Positions 50,224 to 58,214 of a DNA stretch of 64,000 nucleotides are shown here, one piece after another; the first letter of the stretch is position 1; the number at the start of each line of letters is the position of its first letter. This DNA comes from Agromyces sp. Marseille-P2726 (GTDB taxonomy: Bacteria; Actinomycetota; Actinomycetes; Actinomycetales; Microbacteriaceae). The DNA lies in the NCBI RefSeq assembly GCF_902809835.1, contig NZ_CADDWM010000012.1, positions 186,001-250,000 of the forward strand, read 5' to 3'. Both the position numbers and the translations under genes were made by a program. The notes under the pieces were generated by a model that worked only from the letters and a program-made list of their open reading frames with translations, was not told where the DNA came from and did no database searches.

Positions 50224-51899
50224 TCCGGTCGGCCGCGCGTCGGGTCTCGAGGGTGTGGGAGCTCCTCCCGAGCCCCGCCGACTACCGCGACCTGCCCCGC
50301 ACCTGGAAGGGCGACCTCGTCGCGGGCATCACGGTGGGCATCGTCGCGCTCCCACTGGCCCTCGCCTTCGGCGTGAGCTCGGGTGCGGGCGCCGAGGCCG
50401 GGCTCGTGACCGCGATCGTCGCGGGCGTCGTCGCGGCCGTCTTCGGCGGGTCGAACGTGCAGGTGTCGGGCCCGACCGGCGCCATGGTCGTCGTTCTCGG
50501 GCCGATCATCGCCCAGTATGGCCTCGCGGTGCTCGCGCCCGTCGGCGTGCTGGCGGGCGTGATCGTGCTCGTCGCGGGAATGCTGCGGCTCGGCCGCGCC
50601 GTGACGTACATCCCGTGGCCGGTGATCGAGGGCTTCACGCTCGGCATCGCGGTGATCATATTCCTGCAGCAGGTGCCGGCCGCCTTCGGCGCGGAGCCGG
50701 GCTCGAGCACCAACGCCCTCGTCGCGGCGATCCAGTCGCTCGCGACGGTGCAGTGGCCGGATGCCGCATGGGCCCTCGCGATCGTCGCGGTCGTCGTGCT
50801 CGTCATGGTGGGCGGCGCCCGGGTGCATCCCCGTATGCCCTGGTCGATCATCGCCATCGTCCTCGTGAGCGTGGTCGTCGCGCTCACGGGCATCCGCGTC
50901 GCGACCATCGGCGAGCTGCCGGTCGGGCTTCCGATGCCTACGGTGCCCCTCGTCGATTTGGCGACGCTCTCGGCGCTCGTCGGACCTGCGTTCACGATCG
51001 CCGCGCTCGCCGCCATCGAGTCGCTCCTGTCGGCTCGCGTGGCCGCATCGATCTCCGATACCGGGCCCTACGATGCCGACCGGGAGCTCGTCGGCCAGGG
51101 CCTGGCGTCGGTGGCAGCGGGGTTCTTCGGCGGCATGCCGGCCACGGGCGCCATCGCCAGGACGGCGGTGAACATCCGGTCGGGCGCTCGTACCCGTCTG
51201 GCCTCCGTGGTGCACGCCCTGCTGCTGCTCGTCGTGGTGTTCATCGGTGGCGCCGTGGTGGCCGTGATCCCGCTCGCGGCGCTGGCGGGCGTGCTCATGG
51301 TCACCGCGTTCCGGATGGTCTCGGTCGCCACCGTCCGTTCGGTGCTCGGCTCGACGCGCTCCGACGCCGCGGTGTTCGTCATCACGGCCATCATCACGGT
51401 GAGCTTCGACCTCATCTACGCGGTACTCATCGGCATCGCCGTCGCCGCGTTCTTCGCGCTTCGCGCGCTCTCGAACTCGAGCGGAGTGCACCGTGAGGAG
51501 CTCCCCGGCCCCGCTGAGCCGGGCGATGAGCGCATCGCGCTGTTCCGCCTCGACGGTGCGCTGTTCTTCGGCGCGGCGGAGCGCATGCTCGAGCGCGTCA
51601 GCGGCATCCGCGGCATCGAGGTCGTGATCATCCGGATGTCGCAGCTGCAGATCCTCGACGCAACCGGAGCCCAGGTCATCACCGAACTCATCCAGGCCCT
51701 CGAGCGCCGCGGCGTCACCGTGCTCGTGAAGGGCATCCAGTCACGCCACCTGTCGCTCGCGACGCGGGTGGGCGTGATCTCGTCGCTGCGGCACCAGAAC
51801 CACCTCTTCGACGACCTCGACCTTGCCGTCGAGCATGCCCGGAGCCACGTCGCGCGGGCAGCGCGAGCCGGGTCGACGCCCGAACGCGCGCCTCAGTAG
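50220..51899 (+). CDS. SulP-family anion transporter with STAS domain
   Basis: 559 residues. The SLC26/SulP transport domain (about 20-430) begins DYRDLPRTWKGDLVAGITVGIVALPLALAFGVSSGAGAEAGLVTAIVAGVV, with NVQVSGPTGAM as the anion-site motif. The C-terminal STAS domain (about 435-540) has IALFRLDGALFFGAAERMLE and QILDATGAQVITEL. The family imports sulfate or bicarbonate. The ArsR regulator gene precedes it. Its 3' end overlaps the winged-helix regulator gene by 7 nt. Confidence 0.93.
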   Translation: MIRSAARRVSRVWELLPSPADYRDLPRTWKGDLVAGITVGIVALPLALAFGVSSGAGAEAGLVTAIVAGVVAAVFGGSNVQVSGPTGAMVVVLGPIIAQYGLAVLAPVGVLAGVIVLVAGMLRLGRAVTYIPWPVIEGFTLGIAVIIFLQQVPAAFGAEPGSSTNALVAAIQSLATVQWPDAAWALAIVAVVVLVMVGGARVHPRMPWSIIAIVLVSVVVALTGIRVATIGELPVGLPMPTVPLVDLATLSALVGPAFTIAALAAIESLLSARVAASISDTGPYDADRELVGQGLASVAAGFFGGMPATGAIARTAVNIRSGARTRLASVVHALLLLVVVFIGGAVVAVIPLAALAGVLMVTAFRMVSVATVRSVLGSTRSDAAVFVITAIITVSFDLIYAVLIGIAVAAFFALRALSNSSGVHREELPGPAEPGDERIALFRLDGALFFGAAERMLERVSGIRGIEVVIIRMSQLQILDATGAQVITELIQALERRGVTVLVKGIQSRHLSLATRVGVISSLRHQNHLFDDLDLAVEHARSHVARAARAGSTPERAPQ

Positions 51900-52678
51900 A
51901 GGTCGGGCGACGGCGTCGAGGCCTGCCGGATGGAGACATCCGCGTGGCGATCGAACCGGTACCCGACGCCGCGCACGGTCCGCACGATGTCCTGGTAGTG
52001 CGCGAGCTTCGCCCGAAGGCGACGCACGTGCACGTCGATGGTGCGTTCGCTCGGCGCGTCCTCGTCGGCTCGCCAGAGGGCGTCGATCAGCTGGTGGCGA
52101 TCGATCGTGCGACCCTCGCGGAGCACGAGGTACTGGAGCAGCTCGAACTCCTTGTACGTGAGGCCGGCGGGCTCGCCGTCGAGCAGCACGCGCTTGCGGG
52201 AGATGTCGATGATGACCCCGTTGGGATGGCGATCGGTGTCGTCGCGAGTGCCCTGGTCTTCTCGCTGCTTGGCGAGGGCCGCCGGGTCCTGGAGGGCGAG
52301 GCGCACGACGTCCACGTCGCGCCCGCCCGCGCCCTCAGGGGCCAGGGCCACGGCAGCGTAGGTCTCGGCCGACGGCGCGACCTCGGTCGTGAGCTTGCGG
52401 AGCGCCTCGACGATCCGGTGCAGCGTGGTTCCGTCTGCGGCGGCCTTCGTCTCGTCGATACCGACGTAGAGCACGAAGCCTCGGGCCTCGGTGCCCTCGG
52501 GCACAGCGCGCACTCGAGGGGCCGTGGGGTGGGCCGCGGTTGCGGCATCCGTCACGTCGGCGGCGACCCGCGACGGGCCGTGGGCGATCGAGAGCGGGCG
52601 GCGGGCCGGAGCGTGGGGCAGCGACGGCGCGGTGCGGACGATGGAGGTGTTGGGGGTGGGTGCGAGAGCGAGAGACAT
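51893..52678 (-). CDS. Orphan winged-helix regulator (OmpR-type DNA-binding domain, no receiver)
   Basis: 261 residues. The C-terminal Trans_reg_C domain covers about 155-250 (NGVIIDISRKRVLLDGEPAGLTYKEFELLQYLVLREGRTIDRHQLIDALW, SERTIDVHVRRLRAKLAHYQDIVRTVRGVGYRF). The N-terminal half (GFVLYVGIDETKAAADGTTLHRIVEALRKLTTEVAPSAETYAAVALAPEG) is not a receiver and has no phosphoacceptor pocket, so it is probably not controlled by a kinase. AAGGA precedes the ATG. A 260-nt leader with a Cys-rich uORF and three hairpins suggests attenuation by cysteine supply, hence a role in sulfur metabolism (inference). Confidence 0.85.
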   Translation of the reverse strand: MSLALAPTPNTSIVRTAPSLPHAPARRPLSIAHGPSRVAADVTDAATAAHPTAPRVRAVPEGTEARGFVLYVGIDETKAAADGTTLHRIVEALRKLTTEVAPSAETYAAVALAPEGAGGRDVDVVRLALQDPAALAKQREDQGTRDDTDRHPNGVIIDISRKRVLLDGEPAGLTYKEFELLQYLVLREGRTIDRHQLIDALWRADEDAPSERTIDVHVRRLRAKLAHYQDIVRTVRGVGYRFDRHADVSIRQASTPSPDLY

Positions 52679-52838
52679 GACGTCGGTCCTTGTGAAGTCG
52701 GTGCAGCGAGCAGACCCCTGGAGATGGCGGGGTCGGTGCGAAATGGCCGTTCGGCCGGGGAACCCCAAGCGGGGGTTCGGTGGAGTCCGAGCCGATCAGG
52801 ATGTCGATCGGCGACGGGACTCGGCGGTCGGGTCGCGG
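52679..52838 (-). promoter_or_regulatory. Attenuator region before the winged-helix regulator
   Basis: In transcription order (leftward): hairpin A 52822-52783 (GAGTCC and GCCGATC arms), hairpin B 52778-52760 (GAACCCC / GGGGTTC) and hairpin C 52756-52745 (GGCC-GAAC-GGCC) followed by ATTT. They lie between the uORF stop and the regulator start, as expected for translation-coupled attenuation. Confidence 0.6.
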
Positions 52839-52940
52839 TCAGCGGCACATTCGACAACACATGGGCGCACGCGCCGACATCATCATGTCGGCAGTCCTGG
52901 TCACCTCGCGGGCGGTCAGGGTGCGTGCGGTGTCAGTCAT
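52839..52940 (-). CDS. Cysteine-rich leader peptide (uORF)
   Basis: 33 residues, too short for most gene finders: starts MTDTARTLTAREV, contains DMMMSARAP, and ends MCCRMCR, with three cysteines in the last six residues. A perfect -35 TTGACA, a 17-bp spacer and TTGACT place the transcription start at its ATG, so it is leaderless. Poly-cysteine leaderless uORFs acting as cysteine-responsive attenuators are known in mycobacteria; position, terminal cysteines and downstream hairpins fit that model. Ribosome stalling at the Cys codons would open the downstream structure. Confidence 0.7.
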   Translation of the reverse strand: MTDTARTLTAREVTRTADMMMSARAPMCCRMCR

Positions 52941-52947
52941 GGGCGTC

Positions 52948-52976
52948 AGTCAAACCCATGGCCCGATTCATGTCAA
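52948..52976 (-). promoter_or_regulatory. Promoter of the leader peptide and regulator
   Basis: On the minus strand TTGACA (52971-52976), 17 bp, TTGACT (52948-52953), then 7 nt to the uORF ATG. The direct repeat CATGAAT with a 10-bp period overlaps the -35 box and could be an autoregulatory OmpR-type site. The stretch from here to upp (52977-53165) shows only short inverted repeats. Confidence 0.65.
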
Positions 52977-53158
52977 TTCATGACGTGCAGATGACGGGGT
53001 ATGACGCCGAAGACGATTCACGCCCCCGGCGAGTGCCCGGCAGGATCAGGTGAGCGGATGCCACGCCTGCAAGATCCTGCGACGAATCGCGAATCTGGAG
53101 AATCTTCTCGGTTCAATTCACGCTTCGGCGTGTTGCCCTCGAAGATCCTTCGTCATTA

Positions 53159-53174
53159 CCACGGTTCAGACCGT
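53159..53174 (-). terminator. Hairpin overlapping the upp stop codon
   Basis: CACGGT-TCAG-ACCGTG, a perfect 6-bp stem that includes the upp stop codon. A second small hairpin with a TTCG loop lies at 53121-53134. Confidence 0.45.
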
Positions 53175-53798
53175 GCCGTAGAGGCGATCGCCGGCATCGC
53201 CGAGGCCCGGCACGATGTATCCGTGCTCGTTGAGCCGCTCATCGACGGCCCCGACGACGATGCTGACCTCGTGGCCCTCGAGCGACTGCTCGACCGCAGT
53301 GAGGCCCTCGGGCGCGGCGAGGATGCAGATCGCCGTGACATCCGTCGCCCCTCGCTCGAGCAGGAACCGGATGGCCGCGCTGAGCGAGCCGCCGGTCGCG
53401 AGCATCGGGTCGAGCACGAAGCACTGGCGGTCTGACAGGTCGTCGGGGAGACGTTCGGCGTACGTGGTGGGCTCGAGCGTCTCTTCATCGCGAGCCATGC
53501 CGAGGAACCCGACTTCGGCGCTCGGCAGGAGCTTCACCATGCCCTCGAGCATGCCGAGTCCGGCGCGCAGGATGGGCACGATGAGCGGCCTCGGCTCGGC
53601 GATGCGGACCCCGGTCGTGGGCGCGACGGGGGTGACGATGTCGACCGGCTCCACCCGGACCCCGCGCGTGCCCTCGTATGCGAGCAGCGTCATGAGCTCC
53701 TCGACGAGTGCACGGAAGACCGGAGACGGGGTGTTCACGTCGCGGAGCACCGTCAGTTTGTGGGTGATGAGCGGGTGATCGGCAACGTGGACTCGCAT
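53166..53798 (-). CDS. upp: Uracil phosphoribosyltransferase
   Basis: 210 residues, full length. [20 protein letters not shown] is the canonical start; the PRPP-binding loop is [16 protein letters not shown], and the uracil-binding end is [18 protein letters not shown]. It makes UMP from uracil and PRPP in pyrimidine salvage. TAGACT (53806-53811) lies 7 nt before the ATG, so the mRNA is leaderless. It is divergent from tadA, as I recall from other actinobacteria. Confidence 0.97.
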   Translation of the reverse strand: MRVHVADHPLITHKLTVLRDVNTPSPVFRALVEELMTLLAYEGTRGVRVEPVDIVTPVAPTTGVRIAEPRPLIVPILRAGLGMLEGMVKLLPSAEVGFLGMARDEETLEPTTYAERLPDDLSDRQCFVLDPMLATGGSLSAAIRFLLERGATDVTAICILAAPEGLTAVEQSLEGHEVSIVVGAVDERLNEHGYIVPGLGDAGDRLYGTV

Positions 53799-53895
53799 AG
53801 GCTCGAGTCTATTGCCGACCCGATTCTCACCCGAGTTGCCCGAAGCTCGTGACGATCGGACACTCGGGAACGAGAACGCCGACGGGAGGGCCGCC

Positions 53896-54363
53896 GTGGA
53901 CGTGCCGATCCACCGCGAATGGATGCGCCTCGCCCTCGCCGAGGCCGAGCAGGCGCCGCCGACGCGCGATGTGCCGGTCGGCGCCATCGTCGTCGACGGC
54001 GATGGAGTCGTCATCGCGGCGAGGCGCAACGAGCGCGAGCTCACCGGCGACCCGACCGCGCACGCCGAGGTGCTCGCCCTCCGCGATGCCGCGGAGGCGA
54101 TCGGCGACTGGCGGCTGAACGAGTGCACCCTCGTGGTGACGCTCGAGCCGTGCGTCATGTGCGCCGGTGCCATCGTGAGCGCTCGGGTCGGCCGGCTCGT
54201 CTTCGGCGCGTGGGATGAGAAGGCGGGCGCTGCCGGCTCCCTGTACGACATCGTGCGCGACCGCCGGCTGAACCACCGGGTGGAGGTCTTCGCCGGGGTC
54301 GAGGCCGAGGCATCCGCCCGGCTGCTGCTCGAGTTCTTCGAGGATCCGCTGCGTCGTCCCTAG
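53896..54363 (+). CDS. tadA: tRNA-specific adenosine deaminase
   Basis: 155 residues. Zinc site and proton shuttle: His57-Ala-Glu59 ([13 protein letters not shown]) and Pro85-Cys86-Val-Met-Cys89 ([12 protein letters not shown]). TadA converts A34 of tRNA-Arg(ACG) to inosine so it reads CGU, CGC and CGA; that tRNA gene is at 46752. GTG 53896 has GGGAGGG at 5 nt; a longer TTG start at 53812 is less likely. The gene converges on the amidotransferase gene with a 4-nt overlap. Confidence 0.95.
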   Translation: MDVPIHREWMRLALAEAEQAPPTRDVPVGAIVVDGDGVVIAARRNERELTGDPTAHAEVLALRDAAEAIGDWRLNECTLVVTLEPCVMCAGAIVSARVGRLVFGAWDEKAGAAGSLYDIVRDRRLNHRVEVFAGVEAEASARLLLEFFEDPLRRP

Positions 54364-55091
54364 GCGACCCGACTGGTGCGGCCGGATTCGAGGCCGTCGA
54401 GGTACTCACCGAGCAGTGCAGCGGATGCCGCCTGCGCACGGGGACCGTACGTCGCTCGCTGCTCGCGCAACCGCTCGACCGTGAGCCCGTACTCGGGCAG
54501 CTCGTACCCCCACTGCCGCAGCCAGTCCTCGTGGATCTCGTCGGTCACCTCGGGGTGGAACTGCACCGCGAGCAGCCATTCGTCGATCGCGAAGGCCTGG
54601 TTCTCGTACTGCCCCGAGGTGGCGAGTCGCACCACGCCATCGGGCAGGTCGAACGTGTCGCCATGCCACTGCACGGTCGGAACGCCGGCGAAGTGCCGCA
54701 CGGGCGAGTTCGAGCCGGCCTCCGTCGGGTCGACGGTGAGCCAGCCCACCTCCTTGCGTGGCCCCTTGCGCACGTCGGCGCCGAGCGTCTTCGCGAGCAA
54801 CTGGGCGCCCAGGCACACCCCGAAGATGGGACGCTCGGCCTCGATGCGAGCGCGCAGCAGTTCGATCTCGTCGGCGAGGTACGGGTAGCGGTCGGTCTCG
54901 TATGCGCCCTCGTCACCGCCGAGCACGACGACCAGATCGGGCTCGAGGGGGTCGAGCGCCGTGACGTCGGCTTGCGGTGCATCGACGATCACGATCTCGT
55001 AGCCGTGCGCCTCGAGCGTGGGGCCGAGGTTGCCGAGGCCGATCGCCGAGTCGTGCCGGAGCACGAGGGCCGTGCGGCCGCCGCCCGTCAC
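54360..55091 (-). CDS. Class I glutamine amidotransferase-like protein
   Basis: 243 residues. Catalytic triad: Cys93 (FGVCLGAQLLAKTLG), His179 and Glu181 (AVQFHPEVTDE). It is a stand-alone GMP-synthase-type GATase domain with no synthetase part; such proteins may hydrolyse gamma-glutamyl compounds or act with an unknown partner. The GTG overlaps the CDF stop by 4 nt. Confidence 0.88.
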   Translation of the reverse strand: MTGGGRTALVLRHDSAIGLGNLGPTLEAHGYEIVIVDAPQADVTALDPLEPDLVVVLGGDEGAYETDRYPYLADEIELLRARIEAERPIFGVCLGAQLLAKTLGADVRKGPRKEVGWLTVDPTEAGSNSPVRHFAGVPTVQWHGDTFDLPDGVVRLATSGQYENQAFAIDEWLLAVQFHPEVTDEIHEDWLRQWGYELPEYGLTVERLREQRATYGPRAQAASAALLGEYLDGLESGRTSRVA

Positions 55092-56050
55092 TCGAGTCCC
55101 TTGATGACGATCGCGTCGGTCGCGGGCGCTGTCGAGTCGGGATCGACGTAGACGTCGGGCTCGATGTAGATGATGCGCGCCGCCGGTACCGCTTCGCGCA
55201 CGCGCTGCTCGATGACGTTGACCGCGGTCGAGACCTCGAGCAGCTTCTGGTCGGCCGAGAAGCCGACCTTCGCGGCCACGAGGAGCTCTTCGGGGCCGAC
55301 GTACAGGGTCTTCATGTGGATGATGCGCTCGGCTTCGGGGCCCGCGAGGATCGCCTGCTCGATCGCCTGGAGGTCGTTGTCGTTCGCGCCCTCGCCGACG
55401 AGCAGGCTCTTCGTCTCGATGCCGAGCACGATCGCGACCACGATGAGCAGCGCACCGATGAACAGCGTGCCGATCGCATCGAACACCGGGTTGCCGGTGA
55501 TGATCGTGAGGCCGACGCCGATGAAGGCGAAGACGAGCCCCAGCAGTGCCGCGATGTCTTCGAGGAGCACGACGGGCAGCTCGGGAGCCTTCGCGCGTCG
55601 CACGAACTGGATCCAGCTCAGCTTGCCGCGCACGTGGTTCGACTCGATGATCGCGGTGCGCAGAGAGAAGGACTCCATCACGATCGCGATCGAGAGCACG
55701 AGGATCGGCAGCCATGGCACGTCGAGCGGGTGCGGGTGCTGCAGCTTCTCGATGCCCTCGTAGATCGAGAAGACCCCGCCGAGCGAGAACAGGATGATGG
55801 CGACGACGAAGGCGTACACGTACCGCTCGCGACCATAGCCGAACGGATGCTCCTTGTCGGCCTTCCGTCGCGCTTGACGCCCGCCGAAGATGAGCAGCAG
55901 CTGGTTGCCGGCGTCGGCGACCGAGTGCACGGCCTCGGCGAGCATCGCGGACGACCCGGAGAAGAACCACGCGATGAACTTCGTCACGGCGATTCCGGTG
56001 TTCGCCAGGAATGCCGCCATGATGGCCTTGGTGCCGCCGGATGTGCTCAT
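55088..56050 (-). CDS. Cation diffusion facilitator family transporter (ZnT9-like branch)
   Basis: 320 residues. Helix 2 carries the metal motif AEAVHSVADAGNQLLLIFG (H-x-x-x-D), followed by the signature HPFGYGRERYVYAFVVAIILFSLGGVFSIYEGIEKL, and helix 5 has LLEDIAALLGLVFAFIG (E/D-x-x-x). The C-terminal cytoplasmic domain binds metal as a dimer. This branch exports Zn, Mn or similar ions. The mRNA is leaderless: TAGGAT lies 7 nt before the ATG and is half of a palindrome shared with proC. Confidence 0.92.
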   Translation of the reverse strand: MSTSGGTKAIMAAFLANTGIAVTKFIAWFFSGSSAMLAEAVHSVADAGNQLLLIFGGRQARRKADKEHPFGYGRERYVYAFVVAIILFSLGGVFSIYEGIEKLQHPHPLDVPWLPILVLSIAIVMESFSLRTAIIESNHVRGKLSWIQFVRRAKAPELPVVLLEDIAALLGLVFAFIGVGLTIITGNPVFDAIGTLFIGALLIVVAIVLGIETKSLLVGEGANDNDLQAIEQAILAGPEAERIIHMKTLYVGPEELLVAAKVGFSADQKLLEVSTAVNVIEQRVREAVPAARIIYIEPDVYVDPDSTAPATDAIVIKGLE

Positions 56051-56057
56051 GGCGACA

Positions 56058-56067
56058 ATCCTAGGAT
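56058..56067. promoter_or_regulatory. Palindromic double -10 box driving CDF and proC divergently
   Basis: ATCCTAGGAT is a perfect palindrome that reads TAGGAT on both strands. Each TAGGAT lies exactly 7 nt before an ATG (56050 leftward, 56075 rightward). Both genes would be leaderless, from overlapping and mutually exclusive promoters. Confidence 0.7.
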
Positions 56068-56074
56068 GGTCGTC

Positions 56075-56935
56075 ATGAGCACCGATGCCCCCTTGCGCCT
56101 TCCCGCGATCGCCTTCCTGGGGGCCGGTTCGATGGCTCGCGCGATCATCGCCGGCCTGCTCCGGCCGGGCGTCGAGATCGACGGCGGCATCCGCACCACC
56201 AACCGGTCGGCCGAGCGGGCCGCCGAGCTGGCGGGGCTCGAGGGCGTGGTGGCCCACGCGACCGATTCGGATGCCGCAGCGAACGTCGCGGCGGTCGACG
56301 GCGCGAAGATCGTGGTCGTCGCAGTGAAGCCCGCGATGGTGCCCGACCTGCTCGACGAGGTCGCCCGAGCGCTCGAGCCGGGCACCGTCGTCATCTCCGT
56401 GGCGGCGGGAGTCACCGTGGCGACGTTCGAGTCGCGGCTGCCCGAATCCGTCTCCGTCATCCGGTCGATGCCGAACACCCCCGCCCTGGTCGGCCGTGCC
56501 GTCACGGGGCTCTCGGCTGGTACCCGGTCGAGCGAGGCCGATCTCGCGCTCGCCGTGTTGCTGTTCGAGACGGTGGGCGAGGTGCTCGTGGTCCCCGAGG
56601 AGCTACTCGACGCGCTCTCCACGATCTCGGGCTCGGGTCCCGCGTACGTGTTCTTCCTCATCGAGCAGCTCATGGCCACGGCGATCGACAAGGGCTTCAC
56701 GCCCGAGCAGGCGGCCCTCATGGTGCAGGGCACGTTCCGCGGTGCGAGCGAGCTGCTCGCGGCATCCGACGACGACCCGGCCGAGCTCCGCAGGCGCGTG
56801 ACGAGCCCCAGGGGAACCACCGAGCGAGCCATCGCCGTGCTCGAGCAGGCGCACCTCAAGGAGGTCTTCGACCGGGCGACGGATGCCGCGTTGGCACGCG
56901 CGCGCGAACTCGCCGCTCCGCCCGAAAATTCCTGA
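56075..56935 (+). CDS. proC: Pyrroline-5-carboxylate reductase
   Basis: 286 residues. The Rossmann motif is AIAFLGAGSMARAIIAGLL; then VVAVKPAMVPDLLDEVA, SVIRSMPNTPALVGRAVTGL, and the ProC signature STISGSGPAYVFFLIEQLMATAIDKGF ... RRRVTSPRGTTERAIAVLE. It reduces pyrroline-5-carboxylate to proline with NAD(P)H. ATG 56075 is preceded by TAGGAT at 7 nt; the upstream in-frame ATG 56066 overlaps that box. Confidence 0.96.
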   Translation: MSTDAPLRLPAIAFLGAGSMARAIIAGLLRPGVEIDGGIRTTNRSAERAAELAGLEGVVAHATDSDAAANVAAVDGAKIVVVAVKPAMVPDLLDEVARALEPGTVVISVAAGVTVATFESRLPESVSVIRSMPNTPALVGRAVTGLSAGTRSSEADLALAVLLFETVGEVLVVPEELLDALSTISGSGPAYVFFLIEQLMATAIDKGFTPEQAALMVQGTFRGASELLAASDDDPAELRRRVTSPRGTTERAIAVLEQAHLKEVFDRATDAALARARELAAPPENS

Positions 56936-57051
56936 AGAGAGCCGATTTCCACCGTTCGCTGGGGTTCGCTCCGAGCGGACATGACTTCCCCTCGGAACTG
57001 GGCTATGGTCGCTGGAAGCCCGCCAGCTGAAGAAGGGAAGCGAGCTCGCAT

Positions 57052-57174
57052 ATGGCTGACAAGAACCCCCGTGGGAACTCCTCGAAGAAGCAGCCTCAGC
57101 TCTCCTTGAAGGAGAAGCGTGCGCAGAAGCGCGAGAAGGCCGAAGAGGGCATCGTGAAGGCGCGCAAGCGCTGA
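57052..57174 (+). CDS. 40-residue basic protein
   Basis: A short frame encoding MADKNPRGNSSKKQ ... LSLKEKRAQKREKAEEGIVKARKR, 13 of 40 residues Lys or Arg and a predicted amphipathic helix. AAGGGAAG precedes the ATG (long spacing), and a TATGGT -10 box lies at 57003. The codon use fits the genome. Basic peptides of this kind can bind ribosomes or nucleic acid; function not known. Confidence 0.6.
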   Translation: MADKNPRGNSSKKQPQLSLKEKRAQKREKAEEGIVKARKR

Positions 57175-57185
57175 TCCGAAGCGCT

Positions 57186-57227
57186 GGTTGAGGAGCGCCC
57201 GGCCCAGCCGGATGCGTCTCGAAGCCC
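57186..57227 (+). repeat. Single palindromic repeat unit
   Basis: GGTTGAGGAGCGCCCGG ... GCGTCTCGAAGCCC, one copy of the family inserted in the HAD gene, in ligD and arrayed at 63.5 kb. It lies 12 nt after the stop of the 40-residue protein gene. Confidence 0.75.
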
Positions 57228-57338
57228 GGGCGGCGACGGGCGCCTCCTCAACCCACCGCGCGTTCACGTCGGGCGGCTCGCAGCGCGCCGGCCGGCACTC
57301 GACCACCCGACGGTCCGCCGTCGGATACCGTGTGCTCC

Positions 57339-57734
57339 ATGGAAGCGTCGGAGGTCGTCTCGGTGGTCGCCGAGGTGATCGGATGGATCGGCCTCGCCGG
57401 TGGTCTCGGATGCCTCCTGCTCGCCCTGCTCATCCGCCTCGCCGACGGGCGCTGGCTCCCCACCGAGGCCGTCGTGATCGACCAGGCGCACGGATCCACC
57501 ATCCGCTGGTTCGCCGAGGGCGGCTTCCACCAGCGACGACTGAGCGACGACGAACGTGCGCACGTGCGTCATCCCGACGAGGAGCTCGCCTACTTCAAGC
57601 AGCGGGAGCCCGATCGGCTGCGCCTGCATGATCCGCCGCCAGGCCGGCGGATCCTCCGCAACGTGGGCATCATCATGCTGCTGATCGCCGCGATCGCGGG
57701 CGTCGTCGGTCTCGTGCTCATGTTCATCGAGTGA
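57339..57734 (+). CDS. Two-TM membrane protein
   Basis: 131 residues: helix 1 about 9-33 (VVAEVIGWIGLAGGLGCLLLALLIRL), a 60-residue soluble middle (WLPTEAVVIDQAHGSTIRWFAEGGFHQRRLSDDERAHV), helix 2 about 107-129. TACCGT lies 7 nt before ATG 57339, giving a leaderless start. The stop abuts that of the converging regulator gene. Family not recognised. Confidence 0.7.
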   Translation: MEASEVVSVVAEVIGWIGLAGGLGCLLLALLIRLADGRWLPTEAVVIDQAHGSTIRWFAEGGFHQRRLSDDERAHVRHPDEELAYFKQREPDRLRLHDPPPGRRILRNVGIIMLLIAAIAGVVGLVLMFIE

Positions 57735-58202
57735 TCAGCCCTCGCGGAGCTCCTCCCACTCGCGCATGAGGTCGGGCATGCGCGCGTCGATGAACCGGTA
57801 GAACCTCGCCATCTCCCGTGCGCGGGCCGCACCGATGTCGGACTCGTCTCCGATCGCGTCGGCAGCTCGATCGCCCAGGTCGGCGATGACGCCGTAGACG
57901 GGCGACTTCGCCATCAGGGCGGTGTACCAGGCATCGTCGAGGAACTCCCAGCGGTCGCGTCGACTACCGGGCTGGGGCACCCGGTGAAGGATGCCGATCT
58001 GGGAGAGGTAACGGACGGCGCCCGAGATCGCCGCAGCGCTCACGCCCAGCCGGTCGCCGAGTTCGGACGCGGTGAGCCCGCCCGCCTCCGCGACGAGCAG
58101 CGCCATGAGCACGCGTGCCGGCATCCTCGGGAAGCCCGCGGCGGTGAGGACCGCGGCGGACTGCTCGACCGTCGCCTTCAGGGCCTGCTCATCGCGCGGC
58201 AT
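57735..58202 (-). CDS. GbsR/MarR-type regulator of the ABC exporter
   Basis: 155 residues: AGFPRMPARVLMALLVAEAGGLTASELGDRLGVSAAAISGAVRYLSQIGILHRVPQPGSRRDRWEF, a GbsR/MarR-like winged helix, then a helical dimerisation end (AREMARFYRFIDARMPDLMREWEEL). It is the last gene of the exporter operon (12-nt gap) and probably binds the perfect palindrome at 60785-60804 in that operon's promoter. Confidence 0.88.
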   Translation of the reverse strand: MPRDEQALKATVEQSAAVLTAAGFPRMPARVLMALLVAEAGGLTASELGDRLGVSAAAISGAVRYLSQIGILHRVPQPGSRRDRWEFLDDAWYTALMAKSPVYGVIADLGDRAADAIGDESDIGAARAREMARFYRFIDARMPDLMREWEELREG

Positions 58203-58214
58203 CCGCTCAGTCTC

